Assembly: GCA_034231615.1 (NCBI GenBank)
Contig: CM067322.1
Span: forward strand, 51,218,456-51,282,455
Reading direction: 5' to 3'
DNA length: 64,000 nucleotides
From: Meghimatium bilineatum
Taxonomy: Eukaryota > Mollusca > Gastropoda > Stylommatophora > Philomycidae
In this document: positions 31,191-40,800 of the stretch, in pieces
How positions within the stretch are numbered: the first letter of the stretch is position 1
Layout of the letters: every line of letters starts with the position of its first letter
Translations under genes and position numbers: made by a program
Notes under the pieces: generated by a model
Databases searched by the model: none
What the model saw: only the letters and a program-made list of their open reading frames with translations
What the model was told of the DNA's origin: nothing

Positions 31191-31640
31191 ACAGGGAAAG
31201 GAGGAAAGTGAAAGACAGCACATGGGGAAAGAAGGAAAGACCAAGACAACCTACAGGGAAAGAGAAAGATGGTCCACAAGGAGAAGGAAAGATACAGCCC
31301 ACAGGGAAAGAAGGAAAGAGAGAGGCAGCTCACTGGGAAAGAAGGAAAGCAAAAAACAGCCCACATGGAAAGAAGTAAAGAAACAGTTCACAGGGAAAGA
31401 AGGATAGCAAAAATCAGCCCACATGGAAAGAAGGAAAGAGAAAGACGGCCCACAAGGAAAAAAAGGAATGAGAAAGACATCCCACAGGAAAAAGAGGAAA
31501 AGAAAAAAATAACCCACACGGAAAAGAAGGAAAGAGAAAGATAACCAACAAAGAAAGAAGGAAACTGCAAAATAACCGGCATGGAAAGAGGAAGATAACA
31601 TTCATAGAGGAAAGAATGACACATTCAAAATGGTAAAACA
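31191..31640 (+). repeat. 31-bp purine-rich minisatellite, about 14 copies
   Basis: The unit is catggaaagaaggaaagaga, then aagacggccca with much variation. One strand is over 80% purine by eye. It lies in the intron after the cathepsin D DTGTS exon. The strong strand bias opens several frames on both strands by chance. Confidence 0.88.
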
Positions 31641-32049
31641 TGGAAAGAAATCAAAGAATGGATTAAGATAAGCAGATATGGAAGAAATGTGTTAAGATTG
31701 TTTATTTCATTTATTTATGCTTCGTTTTGCCGGCCAATGAAAAGTACAGCAGTAGTCAGATTGGCATTCTTCAGTGATGTAAAGTTAGTGAGCACTCTGG
31801 CCTGTTATAATGAAGGTCACGGTTATATGCTACCCTTTCCTTACCAAATAAGTACCTTTCTGGTATTCACACGTATCAGTAATTTTCATCATGGCATACA
31901 AGGGACCCATTTTGCCTTTCCTCTTCAGCCCCAATTCACTTTGCCATACTTCAGCATATAGCCTGTTACCAGGACACATCACATAAAACAAAAGTGGATG
32001 TTGGGTTTTTCTGGATCATTTGTGGTTTAGTGATTTTCTGAATAGACTG

Positions 32050-32212
32050 ATGGCAGCTGCAAAGACGTATGTGTCAGGCCATTGACACAAATAACACACA
32101 GACAGTGTATTTCCATTCTCTGGAATACATCCAACTGGAAATCTTGTAAAACTATTGTCCTGTTACAAGAGAAATCCACGAGAGTTCGAGAACGAACGCT
32201 GAAGAAGAAGAC
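32050..32212 (+). repeat. SINE-like repeat, family 1
   Basis: Starts 'ggcagctgcaaagacgtatg' and 'tgtcaggccattgacacaaa', passes 'ctctggaatacatccaactg' and ends 'gagttcgagaacgaacgctg' plus AAGAAGAAG. Confidence 0.8.
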
Positions 32213-32336
32213 TGATGTGCATCACCATAGGAGTTTCATCTCTTTTATCAAATATGGAAGAGCATGTACGCTGATAGTTCCCATAACTCATTCACTGTAT
32301 ATCTTCCTCATTCTACTTCTCTGTCTATGAGTTGTT

Positions 32337-32600
32337 CGGTCCCAAAGGGGGGCAAAGAATAGTGACACTCTTTAACTTTTATGCATGTCATAAGAGGCGA
32401 CTCAGAAAGTTGTAGGGTGGAGTTGGCTGTCACATCCCATATAGGGTCAAAGTGACCCAAGCGCATACTGAAGTCAGATGTTTCATGTTGAAAGGCGTAG
32501 ACATCACAGCAAAGCTGTAAACCATGACACAATGCATTCCATTTGCCGGACTATAACCTGCTAATCTACAGGAATGTGAGAAATAATGCAGAAGAAGAAA
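32337..32600 (+). repeat. SINE-like repeat, family 2
   Basis: 'cggtcccaaaggggggcaaa', 'gtcataagaggcgactcaga', 'agggtcaaagtgacccaagc', 'catgttgaaaggcgtagaca' and a GCAGAAGAAGAAAA tail. Confidence 0.8.
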
Positions 32601-32724
32601 AAATCTTTACCCTTTACTGTAACCCCAAGCAATTTCGAACTCGTTCAATCTCTTAATAATAGTCTCTTCTCTCATGGTGTTCCAACCACCTGGACCTAGA
32701 CTTCTAGTTCAGAAAAAAATCACA

Positions 32725-32800
32725 TTGCAGCAAACAGGATTTGAACCAGATCTGCTCAGATGGCATCTACTCGCCTCGCAACTTGATTCAACATGTTTTC
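32725..32800 (-). repeat. tRNA-like SINE head (B box visible)
   Basis: The minus strand contains ctggttcaaatcctg, which fits the tRNA B box GGTTCRANNCC, with a weaker A-box-like stretch upstream (gcgagtagatgcc). No complete cloverleaf is seen, so this is a SINE fragment, not a tRNA gene. Confidence 0.45.
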
Positions 32801-33294
32801 CGTCTTCTGCCACACCACACCTACCGAAGTTTTTGCAGGTGTGAAACCACAACATACTTCATCCACTCATGGGTTAGCTATCTATTCTAAATCTTGCGGA
32901 TCATGGATTGAGAGTCCTATACAGTAACTGACCTAGCCATTTGTCCAAACCAGTGGTTGTCAAGTTGGGCCATTAGGCCCCTCAGGAGACCACAGCATAT
33001 TGCTGTGACCATAAATAAAAAATCAGAGATTAGGGACAGTGGATCTTTCTAGTAGGAGAAAGGACAGAGAAAGATTTCCACAATATTTAATATAATATAA
33101 TATAAACCTGGAAAAAAGTTAACAAGCTTTTATTTGAGGTTTCATTCAAACAGAAGCATAATTATACATAAAGAGTCGACGGGGGAAAAAAGGTTTAAGA
33201 ATTGCTGGTATAAACTATAAGCAGTTTGTTATATGTTCTTGTTTTCAAAATTTCCGTGAGTTGTAGATCAAATTTTGACACTTTCATCCTGCAG

Positions 33295-33393
33295 TATCTG
33301 GTTGTGTGTGCTAACATTCCAAAAATGCCAAATGTGACCTTTACCATTGGAGGATAGGGATTTGTGCTTACACCTCAACAATATGTTCTCCAG
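33295..33393 (+). CDS. CTSD: Cathepsin D exon with TAG stop
   Basis: 33 codons, acceptor CATCCTGCAG, donor GTTAGT. It reads YLVVCANIPKMPNVTFTIGG, TAG at 33355-33357, GFVLTPQQYVLQ. Cathepsin D has the pattern P-(I/V)-F-I-GG-(K)-x-(F/Y)-L-x-x-x-Y-L, usually with Lys where the stop stands. It is intact apart from the stop. Confidence 0.9.
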
Positions 33394-33544
33394 GTTAGTT
33401 TATTTCAGTTTCATTAGTGGAAGAGTAGTATGTCGTCAAGTAGCTAATATACCACTCTCTTAAGTTTTGAGGATATTAGTTCAAATTCTCTGTAAGAAAT
33501 TTTTTATTCAGGGATTAATCTATAATAAAATCTGCACTGAAATA

Positions 33545-33860
33545 TGCCCCTTGGAAACTGCAATAGTGTAGTGTTAAGTCATCTGCCCACCAACCAGCAC
33601 ACCTGGGTTTCAAGTCCATTTATCATTCATAGGATGAAACAAAATTTACTCTTATGGTTCCCTCAGAAACCAGGAAGTGAGGTACCAGGGCTCATGCTTT
33701 GGGAAGGTTGAGAAATTGTACCATTACTACTTAAAAAGTGTGGTAGGAGGTGCTAGTCAGGCGGTTTATGGTTAACCACAGACTAGGCATCTCAGTACTT
33801 ATGGGAAACTGTGCTATGATGCTGGCTCATAATTTACCTGTACCGTTACTTCTGCTCAAT
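33545..33860 (+). repeat. tRNA-derived SINE candidate, second copy at 24.5 kb
   Basis: A head with 'gtgtagtgttaagtcatctg' and 'ctgggtttcaagtccattta' looks like tRNA A and B boxes about 45 bases apart. The body 'aggaagtgaggtaccagggc', 'gagaaattgtaccattacta' and 'cagtacttatgggaaactgt' is shared with 24490-24740. Confidence 0.55.
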
Positions 33861-34419
33861 GACTCAAATCATTACTCTTTCGACTTCCAGTTGCACCAAG
33901 ATAGTGGCGTAGTCAAGTCATTTTTGCCATTATGATACATTCGTTGTATTCCACACAAAAAGCTAATTTGCAGGATGCCCCCTGAAAACCAGCGTTCAGG
34001 TAGGTATCATAGATACTTCCTCACCGTCGAGTCAGAAAACGTTGGCCCATGAGATGTAGAACTTGAAAGAGGAGGTTTACGCTACACAATTGAATCCATG
34101 CACCATATGAAAAGCGGTCAAATGTCGTTCAAGAACAGAGACACAAAGTAAATTACAGGAACCAAATAACCATAACTAAATAGAACATTCTGACTATAGC
34201 AAACAGATACCAAATAAAAATTATCAACTCTGCTGCCTGCATCTGAGGAGCAGTGCAGACACCAGAATACACACTACAGAATTGTCCCAGTTTCACTATT
34301 GACAGAACAACAATCTGGCCCACAGGAGCTTCTCTGCAAAACAAGTTGTGGGGAATACAGGATGACCTAAAACAAATAGCTCTATACATGACAAAGAACG
34401 AACGTGTGTTGCTGGTGCC

Positions 34420-34490
34420 AGGGAGGGAAGTAAAGAACAGCAACACTGTTGCCTGTCATCACATACATCTTAGGAGGAGTTAGCCAGATT
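34420..34490 (+). repeat. SINE-like repeat, family 2, 5' fragment
   Basis: 'gggagggaagtaaagaacag', 'caacactgttgcctgtcatc' and 'taggaggagttagcc' resemble the first 70 bases of family 2. Confidence 0.5.
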
Positions 34491-34954
34491 TCTAAATGTT
34501 AAATGGCTAAATAAGTTAATAGTTGTCATTTACGAACCAAATAAGGCCAAAACGGAGGGTATATATGGAGTCCCGTTATACTATGCATAAGTAGTCAAAG
34601 GGGGAGACTTTGCTACGTTAAAATGGACATACGTAGGAATTGAGTTAAAACAACTGTAGAACTTATGACCATGAATTTATGAAGAAAATTTCAGTTAAAA
34701 TGATAATTTCCACCAAAAATCTACCTAAAATTGGTTTTGTCTTATTCAAGATGTAGCAATCAGCCCAACATTTTGTGGTTGTAGTGGTTTCCTAGGTAAT
34801 ATGTATTGTCATTTGGTTGCCATTGTTTTCTGAATTGTTCAGTTACCCAACTGATTGAAGCTGATTTTTAGCCTCAACACATTTGTAAAATGTATTAACT
34901 ATCTGATACAACTTACATATTAAAGATGGACTTTGTACTGCATTTTAGCATTCA

Positions 34955-35178
34955 GCAGTTATAAAATATTCTTGTACCGGAACCCAGACCCCGGAACACA
35001 TACTTCAAGACTGCCCAACATAGAAAGAGCAGAGACAGCAGACCTGGCCAGAGGATATAGATGTGAGGCAAAAGCTATGGGGTAGCCGCTCTGACCTGGA
35101 GAAGACAGTGGACTTCTTGACGACAGGCCTGACGGTATAGTATAACCACAGATGCTGAACGCAGAAGAAGAAGAAGAG
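34955..35178 (+). pseudogene. LINE 3' end with GAA tail
   Basis: A broken frame reads CTGTQTPEHILQDCPT, then RQQTWPEDIDVRQKLWGS and DLEKTVDFLTTGLTV, a C-terminal zinc-knuckle region typical of EN-RT-RNase H LINEs. The 3' end gatgctgaacgcagaagaag-AAGAAG is the same tail as on the SINE-like repeats. Confidence 0.75.
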
Positions 35179-35219
35179 TGTTGTAATATTTGTTTGGTAC
35201 ATCAAACAACATTTATGAA

Positions 35220-35435
35220 GATGATGCTAATGGTTTCCTGTAACTGCTGGTAGGATGATGATGGCCTTTTGGATCTTTACAGATTGTCAGAAAGCAGGCC
35301 AGTGTAAATTGCAGAGACACATAGTTAATACGTTTCACACGACTGCTTGCTGGACAGGTTTCACACGACTGCTTGCCCTGGCAGGTTTCACATGACTGCT
35401 TTCCTGGACAGGTTTCATATGACTGTTTGCCTGTA
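35220..35435 (-). repeat. Short tandem repeat, unit about 30 bp
   Basis: 'caggtttcacacgactgctt' recurs about four times (35340-35430) with small changes. It makes a short repetitive frame that I do not consider a gene. Confidence 0.6.
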
Positions 35436-35635
35436 CAGGTTTTATGGAAAATGTGCCTTGCCATCTGCACTGGACCTTCCCCCCCTCTTGATTAGTCAAA
35501 AGAAAAAGCAATGTCAATAGACTTGGAAACAAGCAGGTCATGCCAGAAGATGGTTTAATACAACATTGACTGCCTTAGAGTCTCCCCTCTGTATAATAAT
35601 AGTAAGGTGTGATCGAATTATATTCATAATTACTG

Positions 35636-35793
35636 CAGATGTGCTGGACCATTGGCGCAAATAAAACGGTGACACCGCACATTTTCATTTTCTGGATTAC
35701 ATCCTGCTGGAAATCTAGTAGGACCATTGTCCTACTTCAAGATAGATCCATTGAAAGTTTGAGAATGAAAACTGAAGGAGAAGAAGAAGAAAT
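35636..35793 (+). repeat. SINE-like repeat, family 1, just before last cathepsin D exon
   Basis: 'accattggcgcaaataaaac', 'ctggattacatcctgctgga', 'aaagtttgagaatgaaaact' and a GAAGGAGAAGAAG tail. It lies 48 bp upstream of the acceptor of the final exon. Confidence 0.82.
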
Positions 35794-35840
35794 TCATAAT
35801 TCTATAAATATAAACAATTATTTTTAATGTCTTACTTCAG

Positions 35841-36140
35841 GTCACAACGATGGGGCAGACTGAGTGTCTCAGTGGTTTCATTGGCTTGGATGTGCCTGAA
35901 CCAGCTGGACCTTTATGGATCCTGGGAGATGTGTTTATTGGACCCTACTACACTGAATTTGATATGGGAAACAATCGCGTTGGATTTGCTCGTACTAAAG
36001 ATATCTCCACCAAGGCTAATGTTAAAACTCTTAAAGAGGCAGTCAATGAGAAACCCCGATGGTTTGGGATCCACGAGTCTGGAAAGAACACTTTCAAAAT
36101 GAAGGTTGATGTTGAGGAAGAAATAAATATTGTAAATTAA
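35841..36140 (+). CDS. CTSD: Cathepsin D last exon with 46-residue C-terminal extension
   Basis: Acceptor TCTTACTTCAG. It encodes [20 protein letters not shown], then [20 protein letters not shown] and [10 protein letters not shown], the canonical end of the family. It then stays open for 46 more residues ([32 protein letters not shown], ending EEEINIVN) before TAA at 36138-36140. The extension is charged, with no signal or membrane segment, and resembles nothing I know. It could be a real lineage-specific tail or read-through after loss of the normal stop codon. Confidence 0.92.
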   Translation, partial: VTTMGQTECLSGFIGLDVPEPAGPLWILGDVFIGPYYTEFDMGNNRVGFARTKDISTKANVKTLKEAVNEKPRWFGIHESGKNTFKMKVDVEEEINIVN

Positions 36141-36855
36141 TTGTCTTTGGAAATTTTAATCATGAATATTTTACAATACACAGTAATCTGTGTATCTATT
36201 TTTGTTTCTTGTTTTTGGTAAGTCAAAAATAAGAATTTACTGCTTCAAAAATGGGATGGTCATTTTCTTAATGATAAATTTTATTAGATTTGGTTAGTTT
36301 TAGTGAAATTTTGATCACTGGAAACTTGGGATTTTGTTGAAAATATTTTATTTTGTTATTATTGTTAACTGTTGTGCATTTTATTTGAAAAAAAAATGTG
36401 TTGTGTATTTACATCTGAGCTGTGGGAGCTCAGTAGATTGTGCATTGGCTTCCGGGATGAGTTAGCTAAATCTTGAGACTCAATTGGAAAATTTTTTAGA
36501 TCACTAATGACTCTTCAGGCAACCCATGATACAACTTAAGAAAATCCGAGAAATTATAGGCTTCAGGAATGGTAGTAATGACATCATCTCTAGGTATTTC
36601 ATAGGAGCTGTAATAGTCAGACTCTCAGTCCATGCTTAGAAAGGTTCATAATGGGTGGCTCACATGAGTGGATAGAGTACATTTCATATTCTTATCTGTG
36701 GATAATTCTGTAGATTTATACTCCTGGACATGTGGGAGTCTGCGGCAATGAAAAAGCCGGCTCATTGTTATTTTTTGTTGTGAAGATAGTTATCTGGTCA
36801 TGTTGCATGATACCGTGGTTGCTGGTGCACCTCTCAACCTGGTATCTCTGACTTC
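36141..36855. other. Cathepsin D 3' flank
   Basis: AT-rich with no clear AATAAA close to the stop. A tRNA-like SINE trace may lie at 36420-36490 (ctgtgggagctcagtagatt). Near 36715-36770 a fragment encodes YTPGHVGVCGNEKAGSL, the GHxG--GNE-A motif of a LINE RNase H. Confidence 0.45.
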
Positions 36856-37037
36856 AGCACCTGTGCTTGCTTGGGCAGGACTATTCTTCTTCTTTCGTTC
36901 ACTTGAAACATGTCTATATCTGTAATTCTGTCTCCTTAATAAAACTCACTGTCTTTTGTAGTTCATACAATGTCCCATAGAGCTTTGATTCCAGTGTTGT
37001 TTCCTCTGGCCAATATGTCTGCCTCAGCATTTCATGC

Positions 37038-37541
37038 TCAGAACACTCTTAAAGTATATGTTTGGCACTCTGTGCTGCCTGTCCACATGGCCGTGTTGCC
37101 AATCTTGAAATTTGTATACATGTGACTGCGGAGTCGGTTGTGTCCTGTTCTGAGACGTAGAATTATCACTTGTTCTGATCTGTTCATAATGTGATAGTCA
37201 TCTTGTGTTGGCGCTTGTGGCTTTCTTATTGACTTGATCATATTTTTTTTCTGATGGTAGGTGATTGGTATATCTGGTTGGTCTTCGGCAGCACCTTCCT
37301 TAGCCAGTTGGTCTGCTTTTTCATTTCCTGGTATTCCACAGTGAGAGGGTATCCACTGCATGGTTACCCTATACTGGTAAGACAATTCGCTAAGTAGTTT
37401 TTTCAAGTCTGTTAGTTTTCCAGACTGGAGAGCTTGAAGCACTGACCTTGCATCTGTCAGGAATACCACAGGCTGTAGGCCAGAGTTGGAGTTCAGCAGT
37501 TTTTTTAGCTGCCACACTAATTGCCTGGATTTCTGCATCAT
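37038..37541 (-). CDS. LINE RNase H C-terminal part
   Basis: Contains VVFLTDARSVLQALQSGKLT (second Asp motif) and QWIPSHCGIPGNEKADQLAK (third motif with His and Asp), followed by HNRLRSHMY. It completes the RNase H begun in the preceding frame. The stop follows EC-TYTLRVF. Confidence 0.85.
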   Translation of the reverse strand: MMQKSRQLVWQLKKLLNSNSGLQPVVFLTDARSVLQALQSGKLTDLKKLLSELSYQYRVTMQWIPSHCGIPGNEKADQLAKEGAAEDQPDIPITYHQKKNMIKSIRKPQAPTQDDYHIMNRSEQVIILRLRTGHNRLRSHMYTNFKIGNTAMWTGSTECQTYTLRVF

Positions 37542-38370
37542 AATTATTGCAGAAAATTCCCATTGGTGTTCTGATTGTATCTCTAGGCTTGTGTGGATAT
37601 TCTATATATACACCTGCACCTCCATTCCTCACTGCATTCTGTGCTGACCCATCTGTGTACACTCTGACCCATATATCTTGTGGATATTCCTCATCCATTC
37701 CTTTCACATGGGTCTGAATGTATATTGGCATTCCATGGCTTTCTCTCCACGGGGTTTGTTCTGGTACAGACCTTAAAGGGCTGTCAACTTCAGGTAGGTC
37801 TGTAAGTTGTCTACGGAGTCGTTTAGCTTGATGGATAAAGCTGCTCCTTTTCAGTCGACCCATTGCTAGATTTTGGAATCTTTCCTTCATTGGATGACTT
37901 GGCATACACTGCAACTTTTCTGCTTGAATTAGTACTTTTGTGTCTCTGTGTTCGCCAAGTGTTTGCATTCTTCCCATTTTCTGCATCTCTGCTATGGGTG
38001 TTGATTTCATTGCTCCCAACATTATTCTAAGTGCCTGGTTTTGCACTTTATCTAGATCTTGTAATGTGGTGTTTGATGCAGGACACCACGAAGCTGAACC
38101 ATATTCCAGGTGTGGTCTTATGCCTTGCTGGTAAACTTTACTGAGTATATTTCCACTGGCACCCCATGTGGTTCCACTTAGTTTTCTCAGGATAGCTAAC
38201 TTCCTCCTGGCTTTTGTTGTTGCTTTGTTTATGTGCTGCTTCCATGTCAGCTTATCATCAAAAGTAACTCCGAGGTATGTGGGTTGTTTTCTTCTTTCAA
38301 GAGCTCTCCATCTATCTTGATATGACCAGCTTTTTGTTTTGGTGAGAGGGTAAAGAGTGTAGTGCTGCAC
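37390..38370 (-). CDS. LINE connector and start of RNase H, 326 codons
   Basis: Open for 326 codons. It contains YLGVTFDDKLTWKQHINKAT, RPHLEYGSASWCPASNTTLQ and DKVQNQALRIMLGAMKSTPI of the RT thumb/connector, then VRVYTDGSAQNAVRNGGAGV, the first Asp-containing motif of RNase H. The rest of the RNase H shifts to another frame. Confidence 0.82.
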   Translation of the reverse strand: MQHYTLYPLTKTKSWSYQDRWRALERRKQPTYLGVTFDDKLTWKQHINKATTKARRKLAILRKLSGTTWGASGNILSKVYQQGIRPHLEYGSASWCPASNTTLQDLDKVQNQALRIMLGAMKSTPIAEMQKMGRMQTLGEHRDTKVLIQAEKLQCMPSHPMKERFQNLAMGRLKRSSFIHQAKRLRRQLTDLPEVDSPLRSVPEQTPWRESHGMPIYIQTHVKGMDEEYPQDIWVRVYTDGSAQNAVRNGGAGVYIEYPHKPRDTIRTPMGIFCNNYDAEIQAISVAAKKTAELQLWPTACGIPDRCKVSASSSPVWKTNRLEKTT

Positions 38371-39175
38371 TTATCTGTGTTAATGCTGACGCACCATCTA
38401 TTTGCCCATAAGGTTATGGCATCGATAGCTCTTTGTATTTGTTTAGCGGCCACTGTTGCATGTTCTTCCGTGCACCAGATCACCAGGTCGTCAGCATACA
38501 TTGCCACTTTGATCCTGTGTGGTAGTTCAGCAACTAGGTCATTGATGTAAACCAAGAAAAGTGTGGGTGACAGGACTCCTCCCTGGGGGACTCCATGACG
38601 CAGTAGAACTTTCTTGCTCTTGCGACCATCTAATTGTACCCTGGCTCTTCTATTATGCAGGTATGCTTTTACCCATTCTTGAGCTAACCCTGCAATTTCG
38701 CAATATCTTTAGGAGCCCTTCTTTCCAGACCGTATCAAATGCTTTCCTGAGGTCTATCCATGCTGCTAGTACCAGTTTCTTTTCTTGGAAGGCATCCTCA
38801 ATCTCTTGGGAGAGTTAGGTTGCCTGATCTTCAGTAGAGTAGCAGTGTCTGAAACCTGCTTGCTGTGATACCAGAAGGTTTTCACTTTCAAGGTACCACT
38901 GCATCCTAAGATTGATAATGCGTTCCATTGTTTTACATAGACAGCTTGTGAGGCTGATGGGCCTGTAGTTGGAGACTGTGTTGCCATCTTTTCCTGATTT
39001 GAGGTACATTACCTGTGGACCAGCTTGTGTTAAAGATCTGCAGTAGCTTTGCTCTTGCTGCAATTCCCAGGTTTCTAATCATTTCATTGGACACTCCATC
39101 AGCTCCAGGGGACTTTTTCATTTTCAATTTGGATATTGCATGCTCCAGTTCTCTCATTGTGATTGGTGCCTCCAT
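38247..39175 (-). pseudogene. LINE reverse transcriptase, frameshifted
   Basis: Assembled over several frames: SPGADGVSNEMIRNLGIAAR, VSNYRPISLTSCLCKTMERI, VSQQAGFRHCYSTEDQAT, AAWIDLRKAFDTVWKEGL (motif A Asp), LRHGVPQGGVLSPTLFLVYI (motif B) and VAMYADDLVIWCTEEHATVA (YADD active site). At least one stop (after STEDQAT) and several shifts break it. Confidence 0.85.
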
Positions 39176-39436
39176 GACTTCAGGTATAGGTTCGCCTTGT
39201 CCAATGTTTTGTTGGTTCTCTCGAACCTCCTGTTGTTTGTCTGGGCTGACTTTGACGTTATTGTCTTCTGCAAAGTGATCAGCTGCATGTTTACCTGTTA
39301 AAATGTTTCTATCTTTATAAAGTGTGATCCTGGTATTTCTCCCTGTACCTTCATCATTTAGTTGTTTTACAAGTTTCCATAATTTCCTAGTATCTCTTTC
39401 TAGGTTCAGCGACTCTGTTTTTTCTTTCCAGCTGCT

Positions 39437-40558
39437 TCATCTGGCTTGTAACTTGGCTCTTTGAAATTTAGCTTTTGTTTGCTGATATTTGTTATGATGT
39501 TCTTGGCTAGGTCTGTTCTCAGCCTGCTGTCTAGATGTTTCCATCTCATTTTGCAGCTTTTCCAGTTCATCATTCCAGTAGGGTTTGTAGTTTTTGCGTG
39601 CCCCCCTGGGTATGGTTTTACTAGCAGCATGTAGTATACATCTATTAAATTCACTGACTGCTCTATTGATGTCTTTGTCCAAGTTCATGTCCTTAGCTAG
39701 AACACTGGTTAAATACTGGTACATTTTCCAGTCTGCCCGTTTATAGTTCCACCTAGTGATCGTGCTGCTGTCCTTGGTAAATTCATTGTGGATTTCCAGA
39801 AATACTGGTCTGTGGTCACTACCTCCAAACTGCTTTCCAACGACACGTGTGATGTTCCATTCCAAGCCTGGTGAGTGGAATTCCAGGTCTGGTGTAGAGG
39901 TGGTGTGCCATGCTCTCGAGTAGAAGGTTGGTGAGTCTGCTGGCTGGTTAATAAGGATGAGATTATTTTCATCCTGCCAGCTCTCAAGTTCCTCACCTCT
40001 CTTGTCGATATGATCGTAGCCCCAGCTCTGAGAGTGGCTGTTGAAGTCACCACACACCATAAGTCTCTCTTTATCTGGAATTGTGTCTAGTGCCAATGGT
40101 TTATCATTTGGGCAGTAGTAGTTCAGGAGATGGAATTCTGCACTGTCTGTTTTTAGGTGGAGCATCTGGTATTCTGCCCCTTCCATATATACTTCCAGCT
40201 GACATGCGCTGATATTGTTTTTAACAAGTGTCAGAATTCCACCCTTTCGCCTGTCCTTTCTGTCAGACCGGTAGCACTGGTAGCCTCTGATTTTGAAGGC
40301 TATGTCGCTGCTGAGGTGTGTTTCTTGGATACAGCATATACTAACTTGTTCTGCACTGAGGACATTTTCAAGTTCCAATTTTTTGCTGTATCCATCTCTT
40401 TTACTGTTGACACCCTCAGCATTCCAGTGCATTATTTTTATTGGTCGTTTGTTTGTTTGGCCAGTAGCTCTATTCCCTTGCCTCCTGGCTCCTCGAGGCA
40501 ATTGAGAAGGACTTCCAGTAACTGAGGTTGGGCCCTTTCGAGGTATAGGGCCCGGCAC
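39437..40558 (-). CDS. LINE AP-type endonuclease ORF, 373 codons
   Basis: Apurinic-endonuclease fold motifs in order: IKIMHWNAEGVNSKRDG, ICCIQETHLSSD (catalytic Glu), RKGGILTLVKN, LLNYYCPNDKP, LMVCGDFNSHSQSWG, STPDLEF and FGGSDHRPVFLEI (catalytic Asp-His). All the diagnostic residues are present. The C-terminal end, KPYWNDELEKLQNEM, is the usual bridge into the RT. The frame is lost near 39440. It nicks target DNA to prime reverse transcription. Confidence 0.9.
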   Translation of the reverse strand: MPGPIPRKGPTSVTGSPSQLPRGARRQGNRATGQTNKRPIKIMHWNAEGVNSKRDGYSKKLELENVLSAEQVSICCIQETHLSSDIAFKIRGYQCYRSDRKDRRKGGILTLVKNNISACQLEVYMEGAEYQMLHLKTDSAEFHLLNYYCPNDKPLALDTIPDKERLMVCGDFNSHSQSWGYDHIDKRGEELESWQDENNLILINQPADSPTFYSRAWHTTSTPDLEFHSPGLEWNITRVVGKQFGGSDHRPVFLEIHNEFTKDSSTITRWNYKRADWKMYQYLTSVLAKDMNLDKDINRAVSEFNRCILHAASKTIPRGARKNYKPYWNDELEKLQNEMETSRQQAENRPSQEHHNKYQQTKAKFQRAKLQAR

Positions 40559-40800
40559 AGTCCCTGCCTGAACACATGGCAGGCACCATAACTATTTATA
40601 GATGTAGACATGTTTCCATTGTGTTTTGTGCGTGGCATCCTGATTATCTGTGCGCCTTTTGGCTAGATGTCTCCGTCTTCAGCACTCTGCTTACTTGGGC
40701 AGGACTATGGTCCTGCTCGAGTGGGACTGCCCGATCAGTCTTAGTTTCCAGCCCCTGATGGCTGAACTAAGCCCCATCACCTCTGCACGGTGCTGGTCTC

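Larger units (their letters stand above)
30987..36140 (+). pseudogene. CTSD: Cathepsin D, last three exons; 5' truncated, one TAG stop
   Basis: Cathepsin D is a lysosomal pepsin-family aspartic protease. Three exons (30987-31125, 33295-33393, 35841-36140) encode the C-terminal lobe, including the second catalytic motif DTGTS and the closing [25 protein letters not shown]. Phases agree between the exons. The N-terminal lobe with the first DTGS motif, the flap Tyr, the propeptide and the signal peptide is not found upstream; the 37-bp minisatellite and DNMT1 exons lie there instead. An in-frame TAG interrupts the middle exon. The reading frame runs 46 residues past the usual end. It is a truncated pseudogene or the tail of a gene split by a rearrangement or misassembly. 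Confidence 0.85.
36860..40800 (-). mobile_element. EN-RT-RNase H LINE (Nimb/I-group-like), nearly full length
   Basis: The minus-strand order is 5' leader (about 40800-40560), apurinic endonuclease (40558-39437), reverse transcriptase (about 39175-38250), connecting region (38370-37550), RNase H (about 37700-37100) and a 3' end with GAACGAAAGAAGAAGAA (near 36890). EN, RT and RNase H together place it in the I group of LINEs; clade Nimb is a guess. There are several frameshifts, so it is not autonomous. Sequence like its own 5' leader (tagtcctgcccaagcaagca) follows its 3' tail at 36830-36885, suggesting a head-to-tail neighbour copy. Confidence 0.88.

Noticed and set aside
31145-31641. Several repetitive frames on both strands (Lys/Arg/Glu-rich and Phe/Leu-rich)
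   Set aside because: By-product of the purine-rich 31-bp minisatellite.
40157-40525. A 122-codon plus-strand frame with hydrophobic text
   Set aside because: It is antisense to the LINE endonuclease ORF, whose motifs are unmistakable.
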